Assembly: GCA_036924285.1 (NCBI GenBank)
Contig: JAYKYS010000068.1
Span: 1-64,000 of the forward strand
Direction: 5' to 3'
DNA from: Asterella californica
Taxonomy: Eukaryota; Streptophyta; Marchantiopsida; Marchantiales; Aytoniaceae
Length of the DNA stretch: 64,000 nt
The notes under the pieces: model-generated
Seen by the model: only the letters and a program-made list of their open reading frames with translations
What the model was told of the DNA's origin: nothing
The model's database searches: none
Program-made: the position numbers and the translations under genes
Part shown: piece after piece, positions 37,193 through 51,201 of the stretch
Layout of the letters: every line of letters starts with the position of its first letter
Numbering within the stretch: position 1 is the stretch's first letter

Positions 37193-40100
37193 TCAGCCCC
37201 TTCCTCGTGAGGCAGATTTAGGCCCCCTGAAGCCTGAAGCACTGCCACCTCGACTGACAGGCCTGGACGCTGCCTTGGGACTGCCTGAGAGACCTTGTGG
37301 GCCTCCAGTGTTCAGCAGTGTCTGCTTGACTTTGGGCAGAGGCACGTAGTCAAAGCTGTCCTGCTGATGGGCTTGCAGGACAAGCCACTTCATTTCAGCC
37401 CTCTCCAGCTCTTCTGCCTCAGCTTTGGCTCGTAAATTCACAGCCATGCTAGAGTTCACCGGCAGCTGCATGCACACACCATATTTGTGACATAATTTGC
37501 CACAATATTGGCCAGCACGGCTGTCAAGCTCTGTTGTCTTGTTGTATGCCATTATATTGACTATGCACAGTGGTGCACAGTGATGCATCAGGCAAACTAG
37601 CTACGTTGTGATCACTTAGGCAACAGCCTGTCAATGTTGCTGTGCAGTGACCACTGCGCACCATCATGTTTGTGGTGCCAGTAAGCAGCATGCTATGGCC
37701 TATCACTGATGCTGTGTGTTTGTGTAGCCGGTATGCAGCATGCTGAGCTAGGGCGCACCTGAACAGCTTTTGAGCGGTCATCCCGGCCACCTCGCTTCAT
37801 CATGACCTTGAAGGACACAGTGCTGCCAGCATCTGCCCCCTCCTGCCTATCTGCCAGCGCCATGCTTGCAGCTGCCTGAGGAAATGGACCAGACGGAGGC
37901 AGCTTAAAGTCTGTCATCAAGGCAGCTAACTCCTTTTCAAAGTCCTCATCCACCTCTTCATCCACCTACATTGGCCAAGTGCAAATTTATTAAGCTGCTG
38001 CTGACATCATACGTAAAGCAAATGCGATGTGCCTAGGGTGCTGCAGCAGCTAGTAAGTGGCATGAGAGCCAAGGGATTGTGCATGTTTTTCTAAAAGTTT
38101 GATCCATTCAAACAAGCAGACACAGCTTCAAAACAGGTTGTTGCTACAAAAGTATTGCTGTCTGCTAGGCAGACTTGATGTTACACAAAGATGCATGCAT
38201 GGTAGATGCCAAAGGCTTCATTGGGTAGGTAGCAATATCAGTGGATAGCAGCAGTACCTCAGACTACTGCAGACAGGCAGCATTGTGTTCACATGAGACT
38301 TGCAATTGTTTTGGTCGTCCTGTGTGACATGGTGTCAGATCATGAACAATGAACAGGTGGAGTTTATTCGGTGTGAACCAAGCTTGATGAAATCCACCAT
38401 CTTAGACTGCACCTGGGATCCAGCAGCGGCTCCAAAAAGCATTCCTACCTTGACAGGGTTGAGCAGCTTGACATGCTCGTCATCATCATCTTGATCTATC
38501 ATGAACACGGCGCCATCTTCTTCCTCAACAGTATCATGGGCACCTCTGCCTATAGCATGGGCGCAGCCAGTGATTTGCATTCTGTGGTCCCATCGTAACA
38601 TGCATCATGCAGAAACGCCACACACTGCGGTCTCAAACAGCAACTCTGTTCTGCACACCCTTTAGACTGGACTGGTTATTGGTGGGGCGGCACATACTGA
38701 GCAGAAGTGGAACGAGGTCAAGCTGTTGGAGCGTGTGAACTAATTGCAATAGCTTAAGAAGCTCAGGGTGGACATGGAGTAATAATAATCCTGTTGCAAG
38801 GTTTTCAACAAAGTGAGCAGGTCAGAGGCACCAGGGATACTTCTGAATTGACAGCCACAGCATGGTGGCATGATGAGCAGGCAGCTCACCTTCAGCATCA
38901 CTGTCAGAACCGCTGTTGTCCTGACTGTTGTCGCCGTCGCTTTCTTCCTCTTCTATTGCACCGAGTCCAGCAGATGATGAAGCTGCTAACCGGGATTCAT
39001 TGGCCTCTATGGCGGCCACTGCCTGAGCAGCCTGCTCATACTCTGATAGCCGCTGCAGTGAAGGCCGCAGGTGTGCCAGCAGATCCTGCAACACCAAGTC
39101 AGCATACTTGCTCCATGAATTGCAAAGGTGAAAGGAAGGGTAGAGCGCAATGATGCAGGCGTTTACAATGCTACCAACTGAGCAGGCTGTGGGCGACAGC
39201 AGTATGAAGCGCTGTGCCACAACAGGGACCTGGTGTATGGCTCAGCAGTGCCCCAAAGTCAGAAGGATACTCAGCAAGCTATGCACAGCTTGCCAACATG
39301 CATGGGGCATACCTGCACATCAAATTCCACATCCAGAGGCAGAGGCGGCTTGGCCAGCAGGTAACGCTGGAAGAAGGTCAGGAACCTGTCTAACCGCTTC
39401 TTGGCCAGACCCTTGTTGAAGAACTGTCCACAGGTTTCCAGCAGACTGCAGACGAGGCGTATCCTGAAGTAGCTGAAGGGAGGATCCAGCTTGTCTGCCT
39501 CCTCTGGTGTTTCGTGCCCAGAAGACAGCAGCAGGTACAACGTGTCAAACACCACCCTGCAGGAGACAGAGCAATCAACAAGCTTTGCAAGGGCGCCGTA
39601 ATACACCAAAGTTTCTTACATGCAGCACAACACGTGGTAAGAGAGTTTTTTACTCACACCAATTGACTCATGTATTGGGCCAGCACCAGATCTATGCAGC
39701 ACGTGGCACCTGGGGCTTTGTTGCACATATTGGCAAGTACTGCTGACAGCTGTTGGTTCTCCAATCAGGCACATCTCATGGCCTCCACCGCAACTCACAT
39801 CAGATGTGGCACGGACAGTGTGACAAACTGTGTGAGCAGATCTGTGACTAACAGCAGCGCAACATGCCAGAAGCTGTGACCAGCAAGCTGCAAAGAGAGA
39901 CAGACCTGGAGTCTACCAGTCTGAAGTTGTACATCTCTCCAAGGAGGCGCATGTGGCCCACCCGCTGCTGGTAGGTGCCCCCCTCTGGTGCCTCCAGCCC
40001 ACACCGTACCTGCACCAGCCACTACCCTCATGTCATGCACTGCACAACGCGTACAGCAGAAGTGCATGCAGCACACAAGAAACTACTCTGCAGCAGTCTC

Positions 40101-43100
40101 AGAGGTGTATGCACAACCTTACAATGTAGAAATTGTGCCTGGGCGCAACTCATGCTTCCAAGCATTTGGTCAACGATGTGACCCTTCAGCTGCAGGTCCA
40201 TAGTGCATTCAGTCAACTGGACTGTACGAGTGTGAGCTTGCATACACAAACCATCACCCCTGTGTATCATTTCACAACAAGTAACACACACAGCAGGGGT
40301 TGGGTATGCAGCCATGAGCAGCAGCTAGGCTTCAACACACAGCTGTTGCTGGCATCGGCAATGAAGTGACACAAACTTGCTTACCTCCTCCAGAAGCGCG
40401 TCCACAAAGGCCACACCAAGGGAGGGGTGATAGCGCGCCAGCCCTGAAGCAAGGGACGCCACCTGTGGAACCTGACTGAAGCGACCCTTCACAGCCTTCA
40501 ACATCACTCTCACAAGATAGGCTTCATTCTCAGCCCAAGCAAGCTTGCGCAGCTTCCTCAGGACCTGCATGCACAACCATCAGCTTGTTAGCTCATGACA
40601 GGCCTTACTGTCATGCTACTGATGCAAACTCTGCTTGGCCTGGCACTAGCATCAGGATTTTGGCAACATGTATGGAAAAAGTTCAGTAAGGACAACCCTT
40701 TATGGAGGGTCACGTGTGTGAGAGTGCAAGGAATGCTGACAACACGTTTATGCCGCTTGGTTTGCTGGGTCCTGACCTTTCTGACATCATCTTTGCCCAG
40801 CTGCACGAACACAAGGTGCCGCATCCAGTCTTGCACTGCTGGCCGCCGCTGCAGCTTGAGAGCAGAGTGCTGCGGCGGATTGCACTGATAGTATGCGCTG
40901 TCCACCAGCATGCTCTGGCGAGCATCCAAATTGCGGGCGTTCTTCAGCTTCATCATGACCTGCACATACAGAATATAAGAATTGGCCATTGGGCAGGCTT
41001 CAGGAACGGCGAGAGGCGTTGCCCATCCTGAACATGCAACAGGCAAGTTGCAGAGCACATTCAAAGAAACCTCTCACCCAGCAATGACCAACAGCTCAGA
41101 CATAAATGCTCTTGCTATGTTGGCATACACAGCCTTGTGCATGCAGAACAGACAAGCAATACAAATGTTGCTGTGAGGAGCAAATGCAGGATGCTTTGAT
41201 TCCACACGCAGGCATAGCACTGACCTCAGCCATGTTGGCCATTCTTGTGTGCGTCTCTGGCAGGCGATACAAGAAGCGACCTGAGGTCTCCAGCAGACCA
41301 CAGGCAGTGTCCACATTGTGTTGTACAAAGTCATCCAGCAGAGACTGCAAAGTCAACAGGGCAGGTCAGATACAACAGCATGTCTGTGCACAGATGCCCT
41401 TTCGCAGCATACAGCAGGGTAGCTGACAGAGCTATGAGTCGGCGAGATAACTGCCGCTGCTAACATAGAGAGAAATGCTATTTTGTTTTGTCAAGTGTGC
41501 TTGCAAACTCAGACCTTGAGCATGACAAAGATGGTCCCAAATGGAGCCAGGCGGAACTTGGCAAGCTCTCCCAGGTATCGAGCATTGCGAAGGCGTGCCT
41601 CCAAGGTTCGCAACGTTGGATCCTTCTTGGCCTGCGAAGGGAATTTCAACCCTTAGCTTGAGAGCCTGTGTGTGTCAATTTGTTTGTTCAGCCATCAGCA
41701 GCTGGTATTCAAGCTGAGACAAACAGGTCATGCACTGCTTTGTGCAGAGCTGTACTGTGCAAGGCTTTCTGATGACAGTACTTCAGCCAGTGAATGGTCA
41801 GAAGCATTCAACGGTGACACAGGCAGAATATACCTGTAGGAAATTGAACTCATCTTCTTGTGCCTTGACAACTGCAGCACCAACATCTGGGAAGACCTGG
41901 CTGAGAATTGCAGCTATCCGTGCATAGAAAGGCAGCAACTGCAGGTTGCTGCGATGGGTCTCGCACAGTACACGCGCTAGGCGCTTGCGAGCAGCCTTGC
42001 TGTTGAGATAACAGAAATTGACTGACAGGTCGTCGCACAGGTCCCTACTGATGCACTTTGGGAGCTGGGCCAGTAAAGCATCCACAGCTGCTTTTGTTTT
42101 GGCACCGCCCAGGGCTTCTGTATCAGTAGCTGTGCCATCAACTGCATCGTTGGTGTCTGCACATATTGTTTGACAAAAATCAATAAACAAAGCAAAAGCA
42201 CGATGGCATCCAGAGCTTGAGTTTCCAACTGACATATCACAAAACAGTATCAAAAAACTGTCATCAAGGCAAGCTGATTTAGGCTCAGCTGCTGCTGCTG
42301 TCACTTCTGACCAAGCGAAGATGTGTAGACCCTGCTTGTGAGAATAAGCACAGCTTGCATGCCAGTGCAAATACAGTTGAATTGACAAGGTCACACACCA
42401 GGATCAGCATCGCCATTCTCAGAGGCTGCTGCCTCAGAAGTTGAGGCGATTTCTACATTCAGTGAGCTTTCGTTTTGGTCTGAGGGGTCAGCAGGAGCGG
42501 CTTCACCAAGCAGAACAGCTGGCACAACAGCTCGTAGGTCTGGCATACTCTCATAGAATGCGCGGGTGTCTTCATCTTCAAAGGGACCAGTGGCTGCACT
42601 GTCATCAAGTTCCTAAATGCAGGGACATCCTCATCTCAAACCAAAACAGCAATTCCATGCCATTGGGGCTCCAAGGTGGGCACATCAATACCCAACAGCA
42701 GCCTGCGGTTGTGCCGTATGATGCTCAGCTGTTTCAAGCTTCTATGCAAGGTGTATTCATGTCACTGTGACGGCCTGGAGACCTCACCCTGCCAGTGAGA
42801 ATAGTGATGCAACCATCTCCGGTGCGCGTGACAGAGCTTGGTTCTGGCAGGTCAGGCATGGCCTTCTCTAGTGTATCTGCCAAGGAAGCCACTATTCGTT
42901 GCAGAGCTTCATAGGACTTCCGCTGCTTTTCATAGGCTGAGCTCATGTCTTCAGGCAGCTCTCCTCTGCACACACACTTGGGCATGAGACAAGTGTGCTG
43001 CAGTGCATGTGGTGGACATAGGTGGATTGTACCTGGATTGTGTCAGCACCCATGCAATGCCCCAGTGGCACAGCATTGCATGACAACAAGGGCAGGTTGT

Positions 43101-44592
43101 GATAGTGCTGATGATAGCTTTGTGTCATGGGAACCTGCCTGTTGTTGAGAACCCTGGAGTTTTCTTTATCAACCTCTATGAGTGCTGCATGATCTTGTTC
43201 GAGTTGCCGGCAGGCTGCTTGGAAGACTGTGATAATGATGTGCTGCAGCTCCTGCTGTTGTGCAGCTGGCAATTTGAAATGCTGTTGTGCCTCTGCCAGA
43301 TATGTCTCCTTTGCTGCAGCATAGGCCTGTTTTGCATTGATGACTGCAGCTGAGTCACAGTCTGCCTGCATGTCATATGCATGTTGAGTGATGTTCCTGA
43401 TTGGGTACTTGCCGGGCCCAACCTCTACTTTTGCAGCAAGGCAGCAGTCTACCTCGTCAGTATCCTCAGTTAAGAGGGCTGGCAGCTTAGAGCTTGAGAG
43501 GCCCAGCACATCTTGCCTGCCTTTTGCAAAGCTGGCAAGAAGGGACACTGCAGTTTGAGCTGCCTCTTTGTCCCTTACAAAGTCAACAGATGCCAAAGCC
43601 TTGACAGCATTCACAACGACGGCTGCGTCTTGGTATACCCCAACCAACAACAGCTCTGTGAGCAGCTTGAAGGCAGACCGCCTCTTGCCGGCTGAGGCTT
43701 TCTCATCATCTGCAGCAAGCAGACGCTAGGTCACAATGTGACATCAGATTGACGCTGCCATGCAAATGATGGCATTGCGTTAAGGCCTCAGTTAGCAAGT
43801 GAAGCCTGAAAAAAGGCATGAGGTAGATGTACATCACAGCCAGCAAAAGCATGCACATATAAGCGGTTGCTGACCTGCTTTTGAAGTACAGGTGCGAGCA
43901 AGAGCAGCCACCAACTCAGTATGGAAGTCAGGGTAGCGCTGATGAAGAGCACAGCAGATCTGGACGGCCGCATTGATGTCTTTGCTCTTGAGGCTGGCGT
44001 CTGTAATAGCTGCCACCGCCTCGGTCACATACTTGCTTTGGTTTGTTTTCTGTATGTCTGACAACAAGGACTCTTTTGACTCTTCTGACAGCTGTCGCAG
44101 CTTTTTGATCAAGGCAGAATTGCGCTTCACGCTTGAGTCCAGCGACTTGGAATCAGATGTACCTGCTGCGGCACACCAGCTTGAATCTCTCAAGTCTCAG
44201 CAAATACAATAGCAGCTGTTGTCACCAGCAAGGCTTTACCATAGTTGGAAGGTGTTGTGTTACTGATACGCAGATCACGTCTGCGCTGCAGCTCAAGGCC
44301 TGCCTCTGTCAGCTCCAAAGAGGCATTCTGTATGGACAACACATTGAGTTGTTGAGGCTGTTAGTGTCACAGGTGAAACAGACATAGCTAGCGCATAAAT
44401 AGCTTTAGGAATACCGTGTATTTCTCTAAGTCCCCAGACACCTGAGTTCCCTGTGAAGAACCCTACAGCATATGAAGTGTGTTGATCACAAGCGCGAGAG
44501 AGACCCACACAGCTGAAGCTGTGAAGCCAGCCCGCAACATCTGTAGTGCCGTGTCTGACCTGCTCCTGTGCAGGTTGTGTATTGGGTTCCAT
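37193..44592 (-). CDS. UPF2: UPF2, nonsense-mediated decay factor
   Basis: The start is ATG 44592 (MEPNTQPAQEQ, donor GTCAGA). The next two exons join in phase: GTQVSGDLEKYT, then NASLELTEAGLELQRRRD. The first MIF4G domain follows at about 44160-42730 (LDSSVKRNSALIKKLRQL, INAAVQICCALHQRYPDF, then YEKQRKSYEALQRIVASL). MIF4G-2 and -3 lie at about 41640-39270 (RYLGELAKFRLAPFGTIFVM, VDTACGLLETSGRFLYRL, VMLKAVKGRFSQVPQVASL, RIRLVCSLLETCGQFF, KRLDRFLTFFQRYLL). An acidic serine/glutamate linker (about 39000-38890) leads to the UPF1-binding tail (EDFEKELAALMTDF, VSFKVMMKRGGRDD, AEELERAEMKWLVLQAHQ), ending TGA 37193. UPF2 bridges UPF1 and the UPF3-exon-junction complex to destroy mRNAs with premature stops. 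All domains are present. The last about 30 residues are a G/S/R-rich tail not typical of plant UPF2. Confidence 0.94.
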
Positions 44593-44941
44593 CAACAGCG
44601 GTACAAATCACGCCTTGAGTCGACCTTGCACCTGAAAGCGGTCTCCGCGTCTCAACCTGGCCCTGCCTGCTCCCTAAAGCTTGCGGAGAGCTCGTTATGA
44701 ACAAGCTGTTTCAAATTACAGCATTCTTCTCCAGCAACTCACGCCCGACTAGCATCAGACCAGCACTCGATACCTGGAGACCAATGCTGCGGGCATTGCT
44801 ATCGCAGTCTTTGTTTCATTTGTATGTAGCCTGACGTAGTAGACACATTTTCTCGAGGCTAGATCTTCACACTTGTTGGCATGGTGTCAACAGCAGCACC
44901 GGCCCCGTACACTCCTGGCAAAAGCTCTGCCTCATAAAAAA
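44593..44941. promoter_or_regulatory. Divergent promoter region between UPF2 and the metal transporter
   Basis: A 349-bp gap separates start codons on opposite strands. It contains a TGACGTAG element at about 44832. No coding exon is recognised. A shared bidirectional promoter is inferred from the spacing. Confidence 0.45.
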
Positions 44942-46757
44942 ATGACAACGTCCCAAGGGGCAGCAACTGCTCGAGAAAGGTTGAGACGCATCAGCTCGAG
45001 TATAGAACCTTCTGTGATCACACTGCACAGAGAAAGTCAGGATGTGTCATACGACGTGCGCCACGCAAGGCGCAGTACCGATACTGAGCAGGGAGTGAGA
45101 GAACCGCTGCTGTCACCCTTTGCTGAACAAGAGTCTCCCCAGACAACCCAAAGTCCTGCTGCAGGGTCAGACATACAGTGGTGAGAAAGAGCCTGTTTTA
45201 CTCATATGTCTGCTTTGCTGGTGCAACAGCTGGAAATTATGCAGGAAGTGTACTGTAGCCACCTGGGCCTCCTTGGTAGTCAACTTCTTTTTGCTGGCTA
45301 CCAAGCTTTGGGGTTTTGCTGTATCATCATCGTTCTCAGTGCTGGCCAGTGCAGCTGACTCAGTGGTTGATATTGCCTCTCAAGCTGTCTTGGCTTTGGC
45401 GGATTGGCAGGTCGGGAAGGTGGACCCTCAGTACCCAGTAGGCAAGACCAGATTGCAAACAGTAGCTGTGATAGCATGCGCTGTTATCATGTCATTTGCA
45501 ACCCTTGCCGTCATTCAGGAGTCAGGCAAGAGCTTGTATGGAGGTCTCACCACAGGTCAGGCCAAAGTTGAGCTCCTGCATAACTTGAATGTGTGCCACA
45601 GTCTCTCCTTTCCTGCCGGTTATCACCTTGACAGTTGTGTTTTGTGCAGGCATCCCTCCTGAGCTGGATATGACAATGATGCTGTACATTATACTAGGCG
45701 TAGCTGCTGCTCTCAAGGTCATCCTGTATGCATACTGTGTGGCGTTGCAGCAGAAATCAGAAAGCATGCTTGCACTGGCAGAGGATCACAGAAATGACAT
45801 CATGAGCAATGTGGTTGCTATTTTGACTGGAGCTGCAGCCAGCTGGTGGCATGAGGGCTGGTGGATAGACCCAGTCGGTGGCATACTTATATCTGTGTAC
45901 ATCATATTCTCTTGGGGTGCAATTTGCAAAGAGCAGGTAAGGTAAAGTGGCACACCATTGTGAGTGTGATTGCTTGGTCAGGGTTTTGCTTGGTCACGGT
46001 TCACCAACTGAATGTAGGATGTTGAAGCTGCAAGACGCAGAAGTTTGCAGCTGCTTGCTTGATGCTGCAGGTTGACAAGATGATTGGCAAGGGTGCACCT
46101 TCTGATTTTATACAGAATCTAGAAGAATTGGCCAAAACACACCATGCCGACATGGCCCTTGATAACATTCGTGCGTATTACTTTGGGCAACGTTTTATAG
46201 TAGAGATGGAAGTTGTGCTGCCATCTGCAATGACAGTGCGTGAGTCACATGATATTGCACTGATTCTCCAGCACAAGGTGCGTGATGCTCACTCTAACTA
46301 ACAGCTGCCCTCCATGGATTGACCGTCAGCAGTTTGTGCTGTCAGCAGTATGCAACTCACCTTGACCTGTTTGTCATGGCTAGGGTATTCAATTATGACC
46401 ACAAACCTGTTGCTCCCATTGAAGGCTTGGCAAACCTGCAACCCGCGCTCTTTGATGTTGCAGCTTGAAGCCTTGGATGAAGTTGAGCGCGCCTTTGTGC
46501 ATGTGGACTATACCAAGCGTGATGAGCCTGAACACAAGGTTGAGCGCAACATGTTGACTCAGAAGGATCTGATGCTGCCACATCAGGCAGTGGCAGAGTC
46601 CAGCGGATCAGCAGCAGATGTTGCAGGTCAAGCCAAAAAGGCTGCAGAGCTCAATGACCATTTGCAACAAAGCAACTCAGTGTCAGATCAGGCAAAGCGA
46701 GCAGCGCAGGAGGCCATGGATGCTGACATACGGGATACAGATGGAAGTCATGTATAA
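44942..46757 (+). CDS. Cation diffusion facilitator, Mn-type MTP transporter
   Basis: Five exons join in phase: 44942-45180, 45230-45555, 45650-45936, 46071-46277 and 46464-46757, giving 450 residues. The start ATG is followed by a hydrophilic N-terminal region of about 80 residues. Membrane helices follow (TWASLVVNFFLLATKLWGF, VAVIACAVIMSFATLAVI, MMLYIILGVAAALKVILY, VGGILISVYIIFSWGAI). The metal-site motifs are DSVVD in TM2 and DHRND in TM5; DxxxD at both sites is the hallmark of the Mn-CDF group (plant MTP8-11), whereas Zn transporters have HxxxD. The cytosolic domain (DNIRAYYFGQRFIVEMEVVL, LDEVERAFVHVDY) is the typical CDF dimer fold. It probably exports Mn(II), and possibly Fe or Ca, into the Golgi or vacuole in exchange for protons. 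The last 70 residues are a hydrophilic A/Q-rich extension. A TTG at 44873 is in frame, but ATG is preferred. Confidence 0.9.
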
Positions 46758-47512
46758 GACGCTATCAGGAGGTGTGCTTGTTGTACCCTCAAAGGCGGGG
46801 CTGCTGTTTCTTCAATCTTCTGATCATTCAAGACTTTGGAAGGCATTAATGTTGGCAGTGCACCAGATGGTCAGAACATCTGAAAACGCTGATGCACACT
46901 GTTGTTTGCCCGCGTTCATGATGTCTACTAGTAGTAAAAGTACATCATGTTGTCCAAGCATTGTTCTCTTGTGCATCAGCCTGTGTTATACAACAACGAT
47001 TCTGTGTCAACAATAGTGAATACAGTACTGACTCTCCTTGACCACTGACTACAGCACAATGTATATACATCCTATAGCTCAACCCTTATTGTCTCTCCAG
47101 TTGCTCTTGGTCACATGACTGGTTACAAGACCTGCAGCAGCTTCTGAAGGATCAATAGTTTTTATTTAGCATGCATAATTGTAGAGAGCTACAACAGGGT
47201 TCATGCGTACACTTCTGTGTGCGCCACTGTTATCTCAAATCTGTTTGCCTACCATCATGACACAAAACTTCTTACACCCACGCAGGAGTCGGCTTAAGGT
47301 CTGATTTTGTGGTCATGGACCTTGCTCGCTTACACTTACCATCTGAATTTGGGAGAGTCAGGCTGTAGCAGTCCGACTTTATGACAATTTTGCATACCGT
47401 TACAAGTAACGCTACGTGTTTGCCACTGCGATCCCCTGCCAGCACAGCAGCACCCTCGAGTCGACTATTGATGGATGCTGACACCGCACCCAAACATCAG
47501 TTTCGACTCATG
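46758..47512. other. Convergent intergenic region (MTP and BRO1 3' ends)
   Basis: Nothing gene-like is seen. It would contain both 3' untranslated regions. Confidence 0.5.
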
Positions 47513-50322
47513 CTACACTGGTGAGCTTGACTTCTTATTGTCATTGCCGTTTGAAGATGTCTTGATTGGTTTCCACGGCTTACCAGATGCCCACAACAAA
47601 CCACGAAGTGGCGCTTTGATGAGCCACTCAAATGCGTCCCACACTAGCTGCGCTATCATGCCAACTGGACAGCAGCAGCACTTTAATGGCAACAGTACAA
47701 TCCAAACAACGATCCCGATTAGTGAAATCATTGCTAGCAACGGCAGGGCAATGATAACTAATAGCCAGCGCCAACACGCAGTGTCCGATGTCCCTTCTTT
47801 GCCTATGGCTGCAGTTTGCTGAGGCCCGAGTGGATGCTGTCCTGGCTGGCTAGCCACCAATTGTTTGCTGCCCGACATGCTTGTGCCTGGTTGGCCTGCA
47901 GCCAAGCTAGCAGAGCCAACTCCTGCACTGTTTTGGGCATAGCAGGTGCTTGCGACGCCTTCGGACACTGCAAGAGATGGTGCTGGCAGCTGATAGTCTG
48001 TTGGGATGGCTAGCCTCTTTGGCTCAGGGGGGCTGGGCAGCTCATCAGGAATATGGTTGTAATATACAGTATCATTCTCTCGTTTGCACTGCAGTGCAGT
48101 CAGAGAGAATGAGGTGCACAATTTGGCGGTCAAGACGCACAGGCAAATATCAATATGCAAGCTGTGGCTTAAAGACAGTGTGCAAACAACATGCAAGCTG
48201 GGTTGAAGCAAATGAGGATCATGCATTGACACACCAGGCTGAAACTTGAAAGCGATTGAAAGCATGCTCAAAAGTGCCCACACTCGTTTGATGCAGCTTG
48301 AACGATTGCGCTTCCTCACCTTTTGGTAAAGAGCTGCTGAGCAGTCACCAAAGGCCGCATCAAACTGCAGATGATCAGCAGGTGTAGATGCTGGTGCTGC
48401 TTTGTCAAATGCAATAGCAGCTGTGACTGCAGCTTGGCACAAGCTGGTGGCTTCCCTGGCACATCGCACAGCTTTCCCCCCCTCATGGCTTTTCAGATGA
48501 TTCAGACCTGCATCCAGCAAGCATTTGCAGGCCACGTGCTTGTTGCTGCACTACTGTGGCATAGTCTCCAGCATCGAGGTCACAAGGCTACATGGCATCA
48601 TACTGCACATGCCTACATCTTGCCCTGAAGTCACAATATCCAGCTCATGATGAGCTAAATACATGCAGGACAATTTTGGTCTTCCAGAGTGGTCTGTCAC
48701 AAGGACCTCTACACGAGTTATATGCAAGCTAACAACGCATTGAGCATCATGCAATAGGTCTCCCACAAGGCAGCATAGCTATTTGCTGTGTGTGCACCCC
48801 TGACAGACTGGTACTTTGGAAAGACAACAGGTAGACAGAGGTATGCGGGAGTGCCTATAGAAGAGACCTGTAAAAGCATACATGTAGCCCTGAAAGACCA
48901 GAAGCTTCCATGCAGCATATTTGGCCGCTTTGCTGCCTTGATTGTTGATTGAAAAGTGGTTGAAGGCTTGAGCTGCAGCCTGGTACATGGCAGCTGTATC
49001 GCATGCCAGTGCAGCTACCAAGCTGGGCGCATTGCCTTTTTGAATAGCTCTCAAGACTGTGATACTCTGGGCATCAGCCAAGGTCAGCTGCGTGTATCCT
49101 TGCAGCACCTGCATCCATGCTTGTGAGTTTCAGCAGCAAAGCAAGAAGCAGCAAAACCCCCAAAAAGGTGCTTTTGTGTTATGTCAACAGATTGTTGTGA
49201 ATGCTTATGAACTGCATCTAGCAAACTTGAATTTCAAGCCTGCACAGTATCATGACAGTACAACACCAAAAACAATACTTGATTGGACCACAAATCCGTC
49301 CCTCTGAAGCACATTGCTGTGGTAAGATTGTCAGAGGATGCTCATACCTGAGAATTGCAATCCAGAGAAGGACAGACATTGGCCAAAAGAGGGGCGCACT
49401 TCTCTTTAACAAACTGAAGCAAACCAGCAGCGCTTCGTAGGAGGCTGTATGCCTGCATGTTGCAGCTACATTAGCCACAGGATGCACAAGCATACTAGTT
49501 GTTGGCAACTGTTTATACTGAAGAGTTTCAGTTTGTACGCATTGTGTGGCATTGCAACTACATGCTCAAGAAACATACCACAAATGCAATCAAGCTACAC
49601 AGCTGCACATTGTCATGACACACAGGAGTAACTTGAGACCTTGATGGCGGCATCGCTACTGGTCCCTTGCTTGCCTCCCTGGCATAGGTACACTGCTCGC
49701 CGCTGCTTCCACACAGCTGTAGCAATCAGAGCAGAACCCAAGTCAAACACCGCATCGGCTGTACTACTTTGAGCTGTTGTCACCAAGACATCTTGCCATT
49801 GAAATATAAAAGAATGGCGGCCTGATGCATTGCCCTGCATTTGCTGGCTGAGAGCTGCACGCTCATCGCTGGCATCAACCCTTTTCGGACCTGCTCCCAG
49901 TAAGGCTTGCAGCCTTGCATCTGCTGGTGCACTTGATTGTGTGAAGGGGACCGATGATATGGTGAGTGCACAGTGCCGACTCTCCTAGACTCACCTGTCT
50001 CCTGATCTATCTCAGCAGGTGTGTTTGCTTCTGCATAGTTGTTGACGAGCCCCAACAGAAGGCTGAGGTATGCACTAACAGCATCATCCACTTCTGCATC
50101 TATGTCTGCTGCACTTGAATCTAATTTGCTGAGAAATGCTGATCTGTTGATGGTCAAGTCTTGCAAATAGGCAGCTGCTGCCTCCACTGCCCTTTTGTCG
50201 AAACCAGCGCCGACGTGGGAGTCAGCCTCGAACCGTACAAGAGCAGAGGCTTTCAGCGATGTGTCAAAGAAGTGCGCAGTAATTCGGCTGCCGTCATCCG
50301 TTGCTGACTGACTAGCGTTCAT
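47513..50322 (-). CDS. BRO1-domain protein with C-terminal membrane segment (plant BRO1-like/BROX type)
   Basis: The first exon is 50322-49995 (MNASQSATDD, FFDTSLKASALVRFE, INRSAFLSKLDSSAADIDAE), with donor GTGAGTC. Later exons carry WQDVLVTTAQSSTADAVFDL with LIATAVWKQRRAVY (about 49800-49620), a short exon near 49430-49350 (SLLRSAAGLLQFVKEK), LTLADAQSITVLRAIQKGN (about 49100-48900), CKCLLDAGLNHLKSHEGGKA (from about 48520) and KRENDTVYYNHIPDELP (about 48080). This order matches BRO1 domains of the plant endosomal-targeting BRO1-like family, including the NxxIPDE-type motif. After a Pro/Ser/Gln-rich linker there is one strong hydrophobic segment (LLVIIALPLLAMISLIGIVV), then LLPLKCCCCPVG with possible palmitoylation cysteines, and TAG at 47513. 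BRO1 domains bind ESCRT-III CHMP4/SNF7. The membrane anchor suggests an endosomal or envelope-membrane adaptor (inference). Confidence 0.84.
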
Positions 50323-51201
50323 TCAAGCTAACGCCGTGTTACTCCTGATGTGATCTTGTGGACTGCAGGCAATACAAGACAGCCGAGCCGAACGAGAAGG
50401 AGCGGCGGGCTAGGCAGCAGCATATGCTAATGCTCCGCATGCTATGTTGATGTGCAATGCGGTGCCTGACAAGGAAGCTACAGGTATGTGGTCAAAGCCA
50501 GCTGTCAGCTCTGTCAAGCGAATCAAGGGGAAAGGCCCTTTGTAAGCGCCCTGTGACATTTGCAGTGTTCAAGTGCTGAACTTTTGCGGGCAATTGCAAA
50601 AATTACCAGGGAACAACGTGTTCAAGCACGGTATTTGCTGTGCTGACAGGCTGTGGACAATAACATGTTGCTGCACGTACACGCTCCCTGGCCAAGTTCG
50701 GCCCATGGCTCCTAGGAACAAGGCACCAACAAATGCAACACAGCTGGGCGTACTCTGTGCCGTGAACATGTATGCATGTATGTATCACAACGCCAAAATC
50801 CAGCAACAATTGAAGTTCAGGAGCTTGCGGCCACAATGACATGGATATTTTTTCATGCCATATTGCTGTGATCTCAACAGTGATTACAGGCATCCATTCT
50901 GCACGGTACAAGGTTGCCACTTCAAGGTACATATTGATAACTGATAATATGTAGTATACTGTACATATTTGGGCTAGTGTCACAGCAACATAGTATAGAC
51001 TGCACTATTGTACATATTGTGAGAAGTCAGATGAGGCATTGTCCCAAGACACCTTCTGACCTGCGACAAATTGACCACCAACTAGTACCAATTCTTTAAT
51101 TAGAGGCTCATGCGATATGCCGCATTGCACTATAACCGGAAAGTATTGTATTTTGCATGTCAGCCACTTGACTCCATGTGGCTGTGTGGGACCGACTCCT
51201 G
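50323..51201. other. Region between BRO1 start and SOUL stop
   Basis: Both neighbours are on the minus strand, so this holds the BRO1 promoter and the SOUL 3' region. A plus-strand stretch at about 50371-50450 reads YKTAEPNEKERRARQQHM and ends in TGA after a plausible acceptor. It could be the last exon of a tiny plus-strand gene, but no start exon is found. Otherwise nothing is recognised. Confidence 0.4.

Noticed and set aside
36980..37210. Plus-strand ORF of 76 codons near the UPF2 end
   Set aside because: It overlaps the UPF2 tail and has no plausible splicing partners or family resemblance.
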